A stretch of DNA of 64,000 bases from Asticcacaulis solisilvae (GCF_017875235.1 NZ_JAGGMI010000006.1:124001-188000); one strand, 5' to 3'. Positions 1 to 8,847 are shown, counted from the first letter of the stretch. A program made the numbers and translations. Notes: a model not told the origin generated them from the sequence alone.

Positions 1-592
1 GCTGCCAGACCAGACACAGGCAGTCCTCATCAAGGATGGCGGGCGAATGGCAGTGCTCATCCGAGCACACGGCGATATCCCCCTTGCTGTAATCGCCATA
101 GACATCGCTGAACCGTCCTTTCAGCACCAGGGTGACTTCCGGTCCGCGATGAGTATGTTCGGGCATGGTCATCCCGGCCCTGACGTGCATCAGGAAGGTC
201 TTGGAGCCTCTCGGCGCATCGTCGACATGGATCGGCGCCATCCACACACCAGGCGCGGCCCAATAGCGGTTGGCGATACGCGCGGCATTCAGCGTGTCGG
301 GAAGGTCGAACCCCGCCAGAAATGCATGTTGCGGCTTCGCGACGGATGTCGCCGGGTCTCCGGGGCGCTCGATTCGGGCCAGCGCCAAGTCGAGCGCGCT
401 GTCGGAAAGCTCCACACCCTCGATTTCGTCCAGCAGTGCACCCCCGACGGCATCAAACACACCAGCCTCGGCGCGGCAATGCGGGCACAGCTCGAGGTGC
501 GTCGCGACCGTCAGGCGCAGGCCCGGCGGCAGGGCGCCGCGGTGATAGTCCCACAACAGGTCTTCCGAGACATGGTGACGGACGGAACTCAT
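1..592 (-). CDS. chrR: ChrR-type zinc anti-sigma factor (C-terminus beyond window)
   Basis: This reading frame has no stop before the left edge, so at least 197 residues are seen and the C-terminal end is missing. The N-terminal part (about residues 1-85) is an anti-sigma domain with the zinc-ligand motif HLELCPHC near residue 32-39, the H-x3-C-x2-C signature of the ZAS fold. From about residue 90 a cupin-like domain begins, with the histidine cluster MPEHTH, as in ChrR. In the family, ChrR holds RpoE inactive until singlet oxygen or related stress. Its ATG at 592 overlaps the TGA of the sigma gene (ATGA), so the two are almost certainly translationally coupled. The cognate pair assignment rests on this overlap and on domain order. 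Confidence 0.88.
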   Translation of the reverse strand, partial: MSSVRHHVSEDLLWDYHRGALPPGLRLTVATHLELCPHCRAEAGVFDAVGGALLDEIEGVELSDSALDLALARIERPGDPATSVAKPQHAFLAGFDLPDTLNAARIANRYWAAPGVWMAPIHVDDAPRGSKTFLMHVRAGMTMPEHTHRGPEVTLVLKGRFSDVYGDYSKGDIAVCSDEHCHSPAILDEDCLCLVWQ

Positions 593-1224
593 GAACGCTC
601 TCCGGGTACTGACGTCTTCATGCCGGCCTTCAACCGGCTCATGGCCAGGCGCATGCGCGACTTGACTGTCCCCAAAGGGATAGCCAGCGCCTTGGCGATA
701 TCGCCATGCGACAGGTCTTCGTAAAAGGACAGGCGCAGAATGGCCTTCTGCTCTTTGGGCAGGGTCTCCAGCAGACCTGCGACTGATGCGGCATCCTCGG
801 CGAATATCATTTCGCCATCGGCGCCCTTGTCGCCGTCGCCCTGCCACAGATCCTGCGGCAGCTCGCGGACACGCTTGGCCTTGCGCGCCAGATCGATGCG
901 CAGGTTGCGGGCGATCGAATAGATCCAGGTGACCGCGCTGGCTTTCGAGGCATCGAACATATGCGCCTTGCGCCAGACGCTCAGCATTGCCTCCTGGGCC
1001 AGGTCCTCGGCTTCCTGCGCCGTCAGGCCCTGGCCCATGACGAAGGCCTTGATCTTGGGGGCAAAGCGCAGGAACAGGGCGGCATAGGCGTCGCGATCGC
1101 TGTGGGCAATACGCGCCAAAAGCACCTCCGGCGTAACCTCCGGTGGGGTGCGTTTCGATAGCGCGCTGTCCGTTTCGGTCATGCGAGCAACAAACCCCAA
1201 TGTAAGCGCGCGGTCAAAGGACAT
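589..1224 (-). CDS. rpoE: ECF RNA polymerase sigma factor, RpoE/ECF11 type
   Basis: A 211-residue ECF sigma factor. Region 2 is visible in EAEDLAQEAMLSVWRKA followed by WIYSIARNLRIDLARK; region 4 ends with a helix-turn-helix around SHGDIAKALAIPLGTVKSRM. There are no extra domains. The partner encoded immediately downstream is a ChrR-type anti-sigma, which places it in the singlet-oxygen/photo-oxidative stress group. The start is uncertain: ATG 1224 gives 211 residues, while ATG 1182 (MTETDSALS) gives 197 and is closer to family length; neither has a strong ribosome-binding site. A promoter resembling the RpoE consensus lies at 1272-1297, suggesting autoregulation. Confidence 0.92.
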   Translation of the reverse strand: MSFDRALTLGFVARMTETDSALSKRTPPEVTPEVLLARIAHSDRDAYAALFLRFAPKIKAFVMGQGLTAQEAEDLAQEAMLSVWRKAHMFDASKASAVTWIYSIARNLRIDLARKAKRVRELPQDLWQGDGDKGADGEMIFAEDAASVAGLLETLPKEQKAILRLSFYEDLSHGDIAKALAIPLGTVKSRMRLAMSRLKAGMKTSVPGERS

Positions 1225-1271
1225 TTTCGGATACCGGGCCTGGCGCCCGCCTGTGGTGACTTTGAGCCTGA

Positions 1272-1297
1272 TACGCCTCCTTCGGACAAATGGATCA
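1272..1297 (-). promoter_or_regulatory. Candidate RpoE-dependent promoter of the sigma/anti-sigma operon
   Basis: On the minus strand TGATCC (1297-1292) is followed after 16 bases by CGTATC (1275-1270). TGATCC is the known -35 element of the Rhodobacter RpoE/ChrR group. The sequence would start transcription about 40 bases before the sigma gene. A matching promoter with identical spacing faces the other way at 1310-1335, which strengthens both calls. Activity is inferred. Confidence 0.7.
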
Positions 1298-1309
1298 CGG
1301 GCTCAGGTG

Positions 1310-1335
1310 TGATCCACGACAAGGGACGGTGCGTA
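1310..1335 (+). promoter_or_regulatory. Candidate RpoE-dependent promoter of the FAD oxidoreductase operon
   Basis: TGATCC at 1310-1315, 16 bases, then CGTA at 1332-1335. It has the same two elements and the same spacing as the divergent promoter at 1272-1297. A transcript would begin near 1342, so the upstream in-frame ATG at 1309 cannot be the start of the downstream gene. Confidence 0.7.
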
Positions 1336-1365
1336 CACATTTTCAAATACGACGGAGACTGGCGC

Positions 1366-2730
1366 ATGTACGATATGTCGAACCTAACGAGACCAAAGGT
1401 AGCTGTGGTCGGTTCGGGCATAGCCGGACTGTCCGCCGCCTGGATGCTGAACGGGCACTGCGACATTACCGTTTTCGAAAGCGAAGCCCAGGCCGGTGGC
1501 CACAGCCATACGGTCAATGCCGGCACGGCCGAAAATCCGGTCTGGGTCGATATGGGCTTCATCGTCTTCAATGAGCCCTGCTATCCAAACCTTGTTGCCC
1601 TTTTTCGCCACCTCGGCGTCGTGCACCAGCTCAGCGACATGTCGTTCGGCGTCAGCATTGACGACGGCCGGCTGGAATATTGCAGCCTGGGGATGAACGG
1701 CATCTTCGCCCAGCGCCGTAACCTGTTCCGCCCGCGCTTCCTGTCGCTGCTGCTAGATATCGTCCGCTTCTACCGCGAGGCGCCAAAGGACGAAGCGGCG
1801 CGCGCAAAACCCGGTTACAGTCTTGGTGAATACCTGAAAGACCGCAACTACGGCCGCGCCTTTATCGACGACCACCTGCTGCCGCAGGCCGCCGCCATCT
1901 GGTCGACCTCGGCGCAGCAGATCATGGACTATCCGTTCCGCGCCTTTATCGCCTTCTTCGAAAACCACGGCCTGCTGAAAATCACCGATCGCATCCTGTG
2001 GCGCAGCGTCGTCGGCGGTGCGCAGGCCTATCTGAACCCGCTGACCAAGTCCTTCGCGCACCGTATCCGCACAGGGACAGCGATCACCAAGATCGAACGC
2101 AGTCCCAACCGCGTCGTCCTGACCGACCAGAGCTGCGAACGGCACGAATTCGACCAGGTCGTCTTCGCCACCCATGCCGACGTGACGCTGAAAATCCTCG
2201 GTGACTCCGCGACCAGCGCCGAGCGTGCGACCTTGGGGGCCTTCAGCTACACGCCCAATGAGGTCGTGCTACACACCGATAAGGCCCTGATGCCGAAACG
2301 CCGCGCCGCGTGGTCGAGCTGGAACTATCTCGGCACACGCAACGAGACGGCAGAACATCAGCTGTGCGTCACCTACTGGATGAACCTGCTGCAGGTGCTG
2401 GATACGGAGCAGAACTATTTCGTTACGCTGAACCCGACGCGGGAAATCGATCCCGCCAAGCTCATCAAGCGCACGACCTTCGAACACCCCCTGTTCGACG
2501 CAGCGGCCATCGACGCGCAATCAAGGCTGGGCAACCTTCAGGGCAAGAATCGGTCGTGGTTCTGCGGCGCCTATTTCGGTTCGGGCTTCCATGAGGACGG
2601 CCTGCAGTCGGGCCTGGCGGTCGCTGAAGCGATCACCGGTCAGCGCCGGCCGTGGGACTTCGACTGGGCGAAAAGCCGCATCCAATATAATCCGTGGGCG
2701 GATTATTCTATCATGCAGGCCGCCGAGTGA
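1366..2730 (+). CDS. FAD-dependent amine oxidase-like protein (COG2907 type)
   Basis: About 454 residues. The N-terminus carries a Rossmann FAD-binding fingerprint (VAVVGSGIAGLSAAWML), followed by the GGHSHTV motif of the flavin amine oxidase/desaturase superfamily. The frame is open from 1309, but that ATG sits inside the RpoE-type promoter; ATG 1366 has GGAG at 1354-1357 and is the best start (ATG 1375 is the alternative). The gene overlaps the next one as TGATG. In Rhodobacter and relatives the same oxidase plus DUF1365 pair belongs to the RpoE/ChrR singlet-oxygen regulon; a role in lipid modification or repair is often proposed but the substrate is not established. Confidence 0.88.
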   Translation: MYDMSNLTRPKVAVVGSGIAGLSAAWMLNGHCDITVFESEAQAGGHSHTVNAGTAENPVWVDMGFIVFNEPCYPNLVALFRHLGVVHQLSDMSFGVSIDDGRLEYCSLGMNGIFAQRRNLFRPRFLSLLLDIVRFYREAPKDEAARAKPGYSLGEYLKDRNYGRAFIDDHLLPQAAAIWSTSAQQIMDYPFRAFIAFFENHGLLKITDRILWRSVVGGAQAYLNPLTKSFAHRIRTGTAITKIERSPNRVVLTDQSCERHEFDQVVFATHADVTLKILGDSATSAERATLGAFSYTPNEVVLHTDKALMPKRRAAWSSWNYLGTRNETAEHQLCVTYWMNLLQVLDTEQNYFVTLNPTREIDPAKLIKRTTFEHPLFDAAAIDAQSRLGNLQGKNRSWFCGAYFGSGFHEDGLQSGLAVAEAITGQRRPWDFDWAKSRIQYNPWADYSIMQAAE

Positions 2731-3494
2731 TGGAACCGGGCCTCTACATCGGCGAGGTCATCCACCAGCGGTTCGCGCCTCGGCCGCACCGGCTGAACTA
2801 TAATATCTTCCAGATTCTCGTCGATCTCGACCATGTTCCAGAGACGCACTTCCTGGGTTATAATCGCTTCAACCTGTTCAGCTTTTACGAACGCGACCAC
2901 GGCCCTGTACAAGGCGAAAAAGGCTCCCTGAATGACCGCATGGCCGCAATGCTACGTGAAAAGGGCCTGTATGCCCAGGGTGATCGCATCTGGCTCCTGA
3001 CCATGCCGCGTGTGCTCGGCTTCGTCTTCAACCCGATCAGCCTCTATTTCCCGCAAGGTGCTGATGGCCGGCTTAAAGCCGTTGTCTATGAGGTCAACAA
3101 CACCTTCGGCGACCGCCATTCCTATGTCCTGCCGGTCATCACCGATACCCGCCATATCCGCCAGCACAGCAACAAGCGCCTGCACGTCTCACCCTTCATG
3201 GATACGCGCGACATGGCCTACGATTTCGACCTGACGGCGCCGGGTGAGACCTTCGCTCTTAAGATCCGCCTGCGCCATCATGCGGCCGAAGGCGTGCGAG
3301 ATATGCTGTTTGCCGGCTTCACGGCCAAACGCACGCCGATCACCGATGAAGCGCTGTGGAAGCTTTTCTGGGCCATGCCGCTGATGACGCTGAAAGTTGT
3401 CGCCGGCATCCACTGGGAAGCCTTGAAAATTGCCCTCAAGGGCATCAGGTTGCGTCCCAAGCCGCCAACGGAAAAATCGAGCGTCAGTTTCTAA
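2730..3494 (+). CDS. DUF1365 family protein
   Basis: 254 residues. Starts MEPGLYIGEVIHQRFAP, typical of DUF1365. Conserved blocks include the tract around FNPISLYFP (about residue 105) and the EVNNTFGDRHSY region. ATG 2730 overlaps the TGA of the oxidase (TGATG), so the earlier in-frame ATG at 2694 is not needed. No signal peptide or clear membrane segment. The family usually sits with an FAD oxidase (COG2907) and often a cyclopropane-fatty-acid synthase in RpoE/ChrR-controlled operons; the biochemical activity is unknown. Here the expected synthase is replaced by an esterase lipoprotein. Confidence 0.88.
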   Translation: MEPGLYIGEVIHQRFAPRPHRLNYNIFQILVDLDHVPETHFLGYNRFNLFSFYERDHGPVQGEKGSLNDRMAAMLREKGLYAQGDRIWLLTMPRVLGFVFNPISLYFPQGADGRLKAVVYEVNNTFGDRHSYVLPVITDTRHIRQHSNKRLHVSPFMDTRDMAYDFDLTAPGETFALKIRLRHHAAEGVRDMLFAGFTAKRTPITDEALWKLFWAMPLMTLKVVAGIHWEALKIALKGIRLRPKPPTEKSSVSF

Positions 3495-3503
3495 GGATTG
3501 ACA

Positions 3504-4364
3504 GTGCCTGCCGTGACCAAACGCCGGATATTGGGATTAGTGGGGCTTGGTGGCGTGGCTGCGGCCTTGACCGCGTGCAATACACTCAGCCTGTTCAACA
3601 CCTTCACTCCCAAGGAAGGTGGCATTCGCCATGTGGCGAACGACGTCGCTTTCGGAGATGATCCGCGCCAGCGCTACGATGTCTATGCACCGAAAAACGC
3701 CACGGGCGATTTGCCCGTGGTGGTTTACTTCTATGGCGGCAACTGGGCATCGGGATCCAAGGACGACTATGTCTGGATGGGCCATGCCCTGGCGTCCATG
3801 GGCCATGTCGTCGTCGTACCCGACTACCGGCTGGTGCCGGAGCATCCCTATCCCGATTTCGTCTTCGATGGCGCGGCCGCCGTCAAACATGCGGTGACGC
3901 ATGCCAAGGACTATGGTGGCGACGGGTCACGTCTGGCCCTGATGGGGCAATCGGCCGGCGGTTATATCGCCGCGCTTCTGCCGCTCGATCCGCAGTTTCT
4001 GGGTGATCTGCCCGTCAAGGCGGTGGTTGGCCTGGCGGGGCCTTACGACTTCTATCCATTCGACGTCGACGCGTCGCGCAACGCTTTTGGGCATTGGCCG
4101 CGGCCGGCCGAAACTCAGCCGATTACCCACGCCCGCAAGCTTGGCACCCACTTCCTGCTGATGCACAGCCGCGCCGACACCGTCGTCATGACCAAGAACG
4201 CCGTCAATCTCGACAAGGCTCTGCGCGACAAGGGCACGCCGTCGACGCTCAAGCTCTATGACGGCCTGAGCCACCAGGACATGGCGGCGGTGTTTTCCAT
4301 CCCCTTCCGCAGCAAGGGAACGGTATTCGCCGACACCAGGGCTTTCCTGGCCTCAGTGCTGTGA
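3504..4364 (+). CDS. Alpha/beta-hydrolase, predicted lipoprotein esterase
   Basis: About 286 residues. The N-terminus is a lipoprotein signal with a basic start, hydrophobic stretch and lipobox LTAC. The body is an alpha/beta-hydrolase of the carboxylesterase/kynurenine-formamidase-like type: oxyanion region YFYGGNWASG, nucleophile elbow GQSAGG, and late His in the DGLSHQDM tract. The frame opens at TTG 3498, but GTG 3504 lies 6 bases after AAGGA (3493-3497) and is preferred. It follows DUF1365 by 9 bases, so it is probably part of the stress operon. Its 3' end overlaps the convergent halogenase-like gene by 12 bp. The substrate is unknown. Confidence 0.85.
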   Translation: MPAVTKRRILGLVGLGGVAAALTACNTLSLFNTFTPKEGGIRHVANDVAFGDDPRQRYDVYAPKNATGDLPVVVYFYGGNWASGSKDDYVWMGHALASMGHVVVVPDYRLVPEHPYPDFVFDGAAAVKHAVTHAKDYGGDGSRLALMGQSAGGYIAALLPLDPQFLGDLPVKAVVGLAGPYDFYPFDVDASRNAFGHWPRPAETQPITHARKLGTHFLLMHSRADTVVMTKNAVNLDKALRDKGTPSTLKLYDGLSHQDMAAVFSIPFRSKGTVFADTRAFLASVL

Positions 4365-5861
4365 CGCAGGGCTGGTCCGCGCGATATAGGCGTCGTGCGG
4401 TGGCAGGCTGTTGAGGGCGCGGCCGTAGATGGTGCGCAGGTTGGCACAATATTCTTCCAGTTGCGCCTCACCGACCGCATAGGCCAAGGGCGCCGCCGTC
4501 TTCGGCACGATCCCTTGGCCGATCAGGACCTGCACCCAGTTCGATTCCCGGAACAGGTCGGCGTCCTCGATGATCAGGCGGCCATATTCGCGGAAGTATT
4601 CGATCTTGTGCGTCAGGCTGTCGGGCACAGCCATGGTCCGGCAGTGGTTCCAGAATGGGCTGTCGTCGCGCTCCGTGGCCTTGTAGTGCAGGACCAGAAA
4701 ATCGCGGATCAGCTCGTATTCGTGGCTGGTCTGGCGATTGTATTCGGCGATCTGCAGCGGACTGAAACCCTTGTCCGGGAACATCTTGACGAAGCGCGTC
4801 AGGCCCGACTGTACGAGGTGGATGCTGGTCGATTCCAGCGGCTCCATAAAGCCCGCCGCCAGCCCAAAGGCGATGCAGTTCTTGACCCAACTGGCCTTGC
4901 GCCGGCCCGTGACGAACTGTAGCGGACGCGGATCGGCAAGCGGCCTGCCATCCAGATTGCCCATCAGGATGCGCGTGGCTTCGTCCTCATCCATGAAGGC
5001 GCTACAGAAGACGTGGCCGTTGCCGATCCGGTGTTGCAAAGGGATGCGCCACTGCCAGCCCGCCGAATGCGCCGTCGCGCGCGTGTACGGGAGAAGCGGC
5101 CCCGCCGACTCGCACGGCACCGCGATGGCGCGGTCACACGGCAGCCAATGCATCCAGTCGTCGTAGCCGGCCTTGAGCGCGCCTTCGATCAGCAGGCCGC
5201 GAAAGCCCGAACAGTCGACGAACAGGTCGCCTGCGATCGCCTCGCCGTCGGCCAGGGTGACAGATTCGATAAAGCCATCGTCGGCGCGCTGATTGACGCC
5301 GGTGATCTTGCCCTCGCGGCGGACCACGCCCTGGGCTTCGCAGATGCCGCGCAGATAGCGCGCCAGCAACATGGCGTCGAAATGCCAGGCGTGAGTGATG
5401 CCTTCGACCGGCGTGTCGGGAACGGTCTTCATCGGCGCGAAACGGTGGGCGTTCGACGCCAGGCTGTTCAGACTATAGTCCCACAGCGACTCAGTCCGGC
5501 CGGCCAGGTGCCGCCTGAGCCAGTACTGGTAAAACGGCACGATGCCGAGATCGCGGCCGGGGTTGCCAAAAGCGTGGATGTAGCGGCTGGCGGGTTTGAG
5601 CCAGTCCACGAACTCGATGCCGAGCTTGTAGGTGCCCTGGACCTTCGACAGCATGTCGTGTTCGGGAATCCCTAGGAACGTGAACAGGTTGACCAGGGGT
5701 GGAATGGTCGCTTCGCCGACGCCGACCGTGCCGATCTCTTCGGACTCGACGACAATAATTTCGGCCGCCTTGTTGAGGACACGGGCCAGCATGGTGGCGC
5801 TCAGCCAGCCGGCCGTGCCGCCGCCGACAATAATGACGCGCTTGATCAGGGATTCAGTCAT
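4353..5861 (-). CDS. Flavin-dependent tryptophan-halogenase family protein
   Basis: 502 residues. N-terminal FAD motif IIVGGGTAGWLSATML, then the family signature GVGEATIPPL, a lysine in TYKLGIEF at the place expected for the catalytic lysine of PrnA-type halogenases, and the WxWxIP motif as WQWRIPL. These fit a flavin-dependent halogenase, which uses FADH2, oxygen and halide. It lies downstream of a TonB-dependent receptor and a LacI regulator, a context in which Caulobacterales and xanthomonads carry many such paralogues whose true substrates are unknown, so secondary-metabolite halogenation should not be assumed. A 28-base terminator separates it from the receptor, so expression is probably lower than the receptor's. 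Confidence 0.88.
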   Translation of the reverse strand: MTESLIKRVIIVGGGTAGWLSATMLARVLNKAAEIIVVESEEIGTVGVGEATIPPLVNLFTFLGIPEHDMLSKVQGTYKLGIEFVDWLKPASRYIHAFGNPGRDLGIVPFYQYWLRRHLAGRTESLWDYSLNSLASNAHRFAPMKTVPDTPVEGITHAWHFDAMLLARYLRGICEAQGVVRREGKITGVNQRADDGFIESVTLADGEAIAGDLFVDCSGFRGLLIEGALKAGYDDWMHWLPCDRAIAVPCESAGPLLPYTRATAHSAGWQWRIPLQHRIGNGHVFCSAFMDEDEATRILMGNLDGRPLADPRPLQFVTGRRKASWVKNCIAFGLAAGFMEPLESTSIHLVQSGLTRFVKMFPDKGFSPLQIAEYNRQTSHEYELIRDFLVLHYKATERDDSPFWNHCRTMAVPDSLTHKIEYFREYGRLIIEDADLFRESNWVQVLIGQGIVPKTAAPLAYAVGEAQLEEYCANLRTIYGRALNSLPPHDAYIARTSPASQH

Positions 5862-5880
5862 ATGAATGCCTTGGAAGAAA

Positions 5881-5908
5881 AACGCCTGCCGGAAAACCGG
5901 CAGGCGTT
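5881..5908 (-). terminator. Intrinsic terminator between receptor and halogenase-like gene
   Basis: A perfect 12-bp stem (5881-5892 with 5897-5908) and four-base loop. On the minus strand it is followed by TTTTTCTT. It sits 25 bases after the receptor stop and 20 bases before the halogenase-family start, so it should attenuate read-through. Confidence 0.85.
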
Positions 5909-5932
5909 CTGTTTAGCAATCCGCCGGTGTGG

Positions 5933-8716
5933 TTACCAACGGTAGCTGAGACCCAGCAGGTAGGTCGAGCCGTACTTCTCTTCCTTGACCACATTGTTGC
6001 CCTTGTAGAGGTAGAAGGGCTCGTTGGTCAGGTTCGAACCCGACAGCGAGATGCCGAGGTTCTTCAGAGGACCGTCCTGGAAGGTGTAGCCGATCTGGGC
6101 GTCGACCACGTTTTCTTCCTGGACCTGGCGCGTCTGCAACGAGTTGGTGTAGTCCGGCACTTCACCCGTGAACTCGCCACGGAAGCGGCTGGAGACGCGG
6201 GCCGAGAAGCCGTACTTTTCGTAATAGACCGTCGTGTTGATCACTTCCTTCGACAGGCCCGGGATGTTGACCGGAGTGCCTGTGTTGTTCGGATCGATTT
6301 CGCTGTCGTTGTAGCTGGCGGTCAGGATTGCGCCGAAGCCATCAAGCCACGGCGTAATCAGCTCGCCCGGCACGGACACCGTGAACTCGGCGCCCCTGAT
6401 CCAGCCGCCCTGGCCGTTGGCCTGAGCCGAGGTCGAGCCCATGCGGTTGGCGTCGGCCTTGGTGCAGATATTGACCGGTGTCGTACACGAGGCCGGGAGG
6501 GCCACGCCGGTATAGTCCTTGGCGACCGTCTGGTTGAAGATGTACGAAGTCAGGTCCTTATGGAAGAACGCTGCCGACACATACCCCTTGCGGCCGAAAT
6601 ACTTTTCGATCGACAGGTCAAAAGCGTTGGCTTTCCACGGACGGATCTGGGCGTTGCCGCCCGAGCCCGTCCAGTATACCGGCTGACCCTGGAAGGTCGC
6701 GGGCGGGCTGGTATCGTTGATGACGCTGGTGCTGGTGCCAGTGGCCATGTCGTCCATGCGCGGACGGGCCAGGGTCGTGCCGGCGCCGAAACGGACAGTG
6801 ACGTCTTCGGCGACCGCGAAGTTCAGGTTCAGGCTGGGCAGGACGTCGGTGTACTTGTCGCCGTCTGCCTTGGTAACCGGTGTGCCCGCGCCGACAAAGA
6901 TTGATTCGGCGCTTTGCTCAGCCGTCTGCGACATGACGCCGATATTGCCGGTGACCGGAATGCCGAACAGCTCGGTGTCGATGTCGGCACGGATGAAGGC
7001 GGCGTCGACCGTTTCCTCGACAAACCAGCTGCGGCGCAGTTGGTCATTGTCGGTGGCTTCGGTCAGGATGAAGACTCCGTCCTGCCACATGGCCAGCGAG
7101 TCGTAGGAGATCATGCCCGAGGTATTGCCCAGGAAGCTGGCATCGGTCACGCCCGTACGGTACTTTTCCGCCACGACGACCGTCGGAGCCGTCAGGCTCA
7201 TATAGGCGGCGTAGTCGTCCTTGTCCTTGCTGCGTTCGATGCGGCTGTAGCCGAAGGCGATCTTGCTGAAGAGGCCGGACTCGATCTTGCGCTCGGCGAC
7301 GAGCTTGATCATGTTCAGTTCGTCTTCGACGTGCGGCGCGCGGAAGAAGCCGCCACGGTTGGTCACCGGACCACCCCAGCCGCCCGGATCGGTCAGGAAG
7401 ACCTTGCTGAAGTCGGAATAGTCGATCACACCCGACAGGTTATAGGCATGGTCCTTATCGGTCATGTCGAAGGTGATGGTGTCCGAGACGACCGAACCGG
7501 CAGCGCCGGTACCGGCGGTCGATTCGATGATGATGTCGTCGCGCGTCAGCTTCTGCGTGCTGAAGTCGGCATTCAGGGTCCACTGGTCGTTCAGGGCGTA
7601 GTTGATGTTCACGCCGATCTGGTCGGTCGTGGCCTGGCGGCGATTGGTATAGTTTTCGACCACCGTGTTGACGCCCGTGAAGACGCCGTGGTCGATATAG
7701 TCGCCATCGACCGTGTAGCCGGGCTGCAGCTGAGAGGAGCTCCACCACAGCGGATATTCCAGGCGGGCGATCTTCTGCAGTTCTTCAAATTCCGAGTGGA
7801 AGGCATCGACGACAACGCGCAGGCGGTCGTTCGGCTTCCATTCCAGGACACCCATCAGGCCGTCGCGTTCCAGGTTCGACGATTGCACACCGTTCTTCTG
7901 GCCGCCCAGAATGAACTTGTTCAGGCCGCCGCCCGCCGTACAGGTCGTGCCACCGTCACAGCGCGGGAAGTCGCCGTCGCCCCAGGGCTCGAGGCGGGTT
8001 ACCTGATAGGGCGAGTCGGTATGCGCGTAGCCAAAGGCGACGCCCAGCGTCTTGTCGAAGAACTGGTCTATATAGTTGAACGACCAGCGGCTGCCCGAGT
8101 TTTCAAGGCCGCCAATCGCCGCCTCTTCCGAGTTCATTTCGCGGCGGATATTGACGGCGGCGGCACGCTTGCCATAGGCCAGCGGGCGCACGGTCTGCAG
8201 GTCGGCCGTGCCGGCGATGCCCTGGGTCGTCATCGAGGCGTTCGGCGTCTTGTAGATCAGCACCTGGCTGATCAGTTCGGACGGATACTGGTCGAATTCG
8301 ACCGAGCGGTTGTCATTGGTCGACACCTGCTCGCGGCCGTTCATGGTGGTGACGGTATAGTCCGGACCAAGGCCACGGATCGACAGGGTCTGGGCACGGC
8401 CATTGGTGCGCTGGGCGGCGAGACCCGGCAGGCGCGCCAGGGACTCGGCGATCGAGGCGTCCGGCAACTTGCCGATATCTTCGGCCGAGACGGCTTCAAC
8501 GATCTGGGTCGAGCGCTTCTTGGCGCTGATCGCGTCCTGGATGCCGCGACGAATGCCGGTGACGACAACGGTCTGGCTGTCTTCGCCCGCCGGCGCAGGC
8601 GTGTCCTGGGCCGTGGCAGGCATGGCGGCGAAAGCCGCAGCGATAAGTGCCAATGTACCGCCGCAGGTGAGCAGTTTTTTCTTGAACAAGCCCGGGTGGG
8701 CCTTGGGATGCAGCAT
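5933..8716 (-). CDS. TonB-dependent outer-membrane receptor
   Basis: 927 residues. Signal peptide MLHPKAHPGLFKKKLL through about residue 36 (AMPATAQD). A plug domain follows with VVVTGIRRGIQDAI and LPGLAAQRTNGR, then a large beta-barrel ending in the aromatic residue expected for Omp85-dependent insertion (LSYRW). A strong ribosome-binding site (AGGAGGAA) precedes ATG 8716. The length and the DAISAKKRSTQIVEAVSAED tract are typical of Caulobacterales receptors linked to carbohydrate uptake. The downstream halogenase-like gene and upstream LacI regulator suggest an inducible oligosaccharide import locus; the ligand cannot be read from sequence. Confidence 0.95.
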   Translation of the reverse strand: MLHPKAHPGLFKKKLLTCGGTLALIAAAFAAMPATAQDTPAPAGEDSQTVVVTGIRRGIQDAISAKKRSTQIVEAVSAEDIGKLPDASIAESLARLPGLAAQRTNGRAQTLSIRGLGPDYTVTTMNGREQVSTNDNRSVEFDQYPSELISQVLIYKTPNASMTTQGIAGTADLQTVRPLAYGKRAAAVNIRREMNSEEAAIGGLENSGSRWSFNYIDQFFDKTLGVAFGYAHTDSPYQVTRLEPWGDGDFPRCDGGTTCTAGGGLNKFILGGQKNGVQSSNLERDGLMGVLEWKPNDRLRVVVDAFHSEFEELQKIARLEYPLWWSSSQLQPGYTVDGDYIDHGVFTGVNTVVENYTNRRQATTDQIGVNINYALNDQWTLNADFSTQKLTRDDIIIESTAGTGAAGSVVSDTITFDMTDKDHAYNLSGVIDYSDFSKVFLTDPGGWGGPVTNRGGFFRAPHVEDELNMIKLVAERKIESGLFSKIAFGYSRIERSKDKDDYAAYMSLTAPTVVVAEKYRTGVTDASFLGNTSGMISYDSLAMWQDGVFILTEATDNDQLRRSWFVEETVDAAFIRADIDTELFGIPVTGNIGVMSQTAEQSAESIFVGAGTPVTKADGDKYTDVLPSLNLNFAVAEDVTVRFGAGTTLARPRMDDMATGTSTSVINDTSPPATFQGQPVYWTGSGGNAQIRPWKANAFDLSIEKYFGRKGYVSAAFFHKDLTSYIFNQTVAKDYTGVALPASCTTPVNICTKADANRMGSTSAQANGQGGWIRGAEFTVSVPGELITPWLDGFGAILTASYNDSEIDPNNTGTPVNIPGLSKEVINTTVYYEKYGFSARVSSRFRGEFTGEVPDYTNSLQTRQVQEENVVDAQIGYTFQDGPLKNLGISLSGSNLTNEPFYLYKGNNVVKEEKYGSTYLLGLSYRW

Positions 8717-8847
8717 AAGTTCCTCCTGTCCCCGTGTGACTTGCCGCGCTAAGGACCCTTTGTCCGCGCGACCACATACGTCTCAACCCGATAGGACGCT
8801 CTTTAAGTCCGGCGTCTGAGCGGCAATATCCCTGTGGCGTCGAGTTT

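Noticed and set aside
1309-1365. FAD oxidoreductase start at ATG 1309
   Set aside because: That codon lies in the predicted promoter between -35 and -10, so it would not be in the transcript.
6914-8752. 612-codon open frame on the plus strand opposite the TonB receptor
   Set aside because: It is the antisense shadow of a clear receptor gene, without a ribosome-binding site or recognisable domains. GC-rich codon use commonly leaves such frames open.
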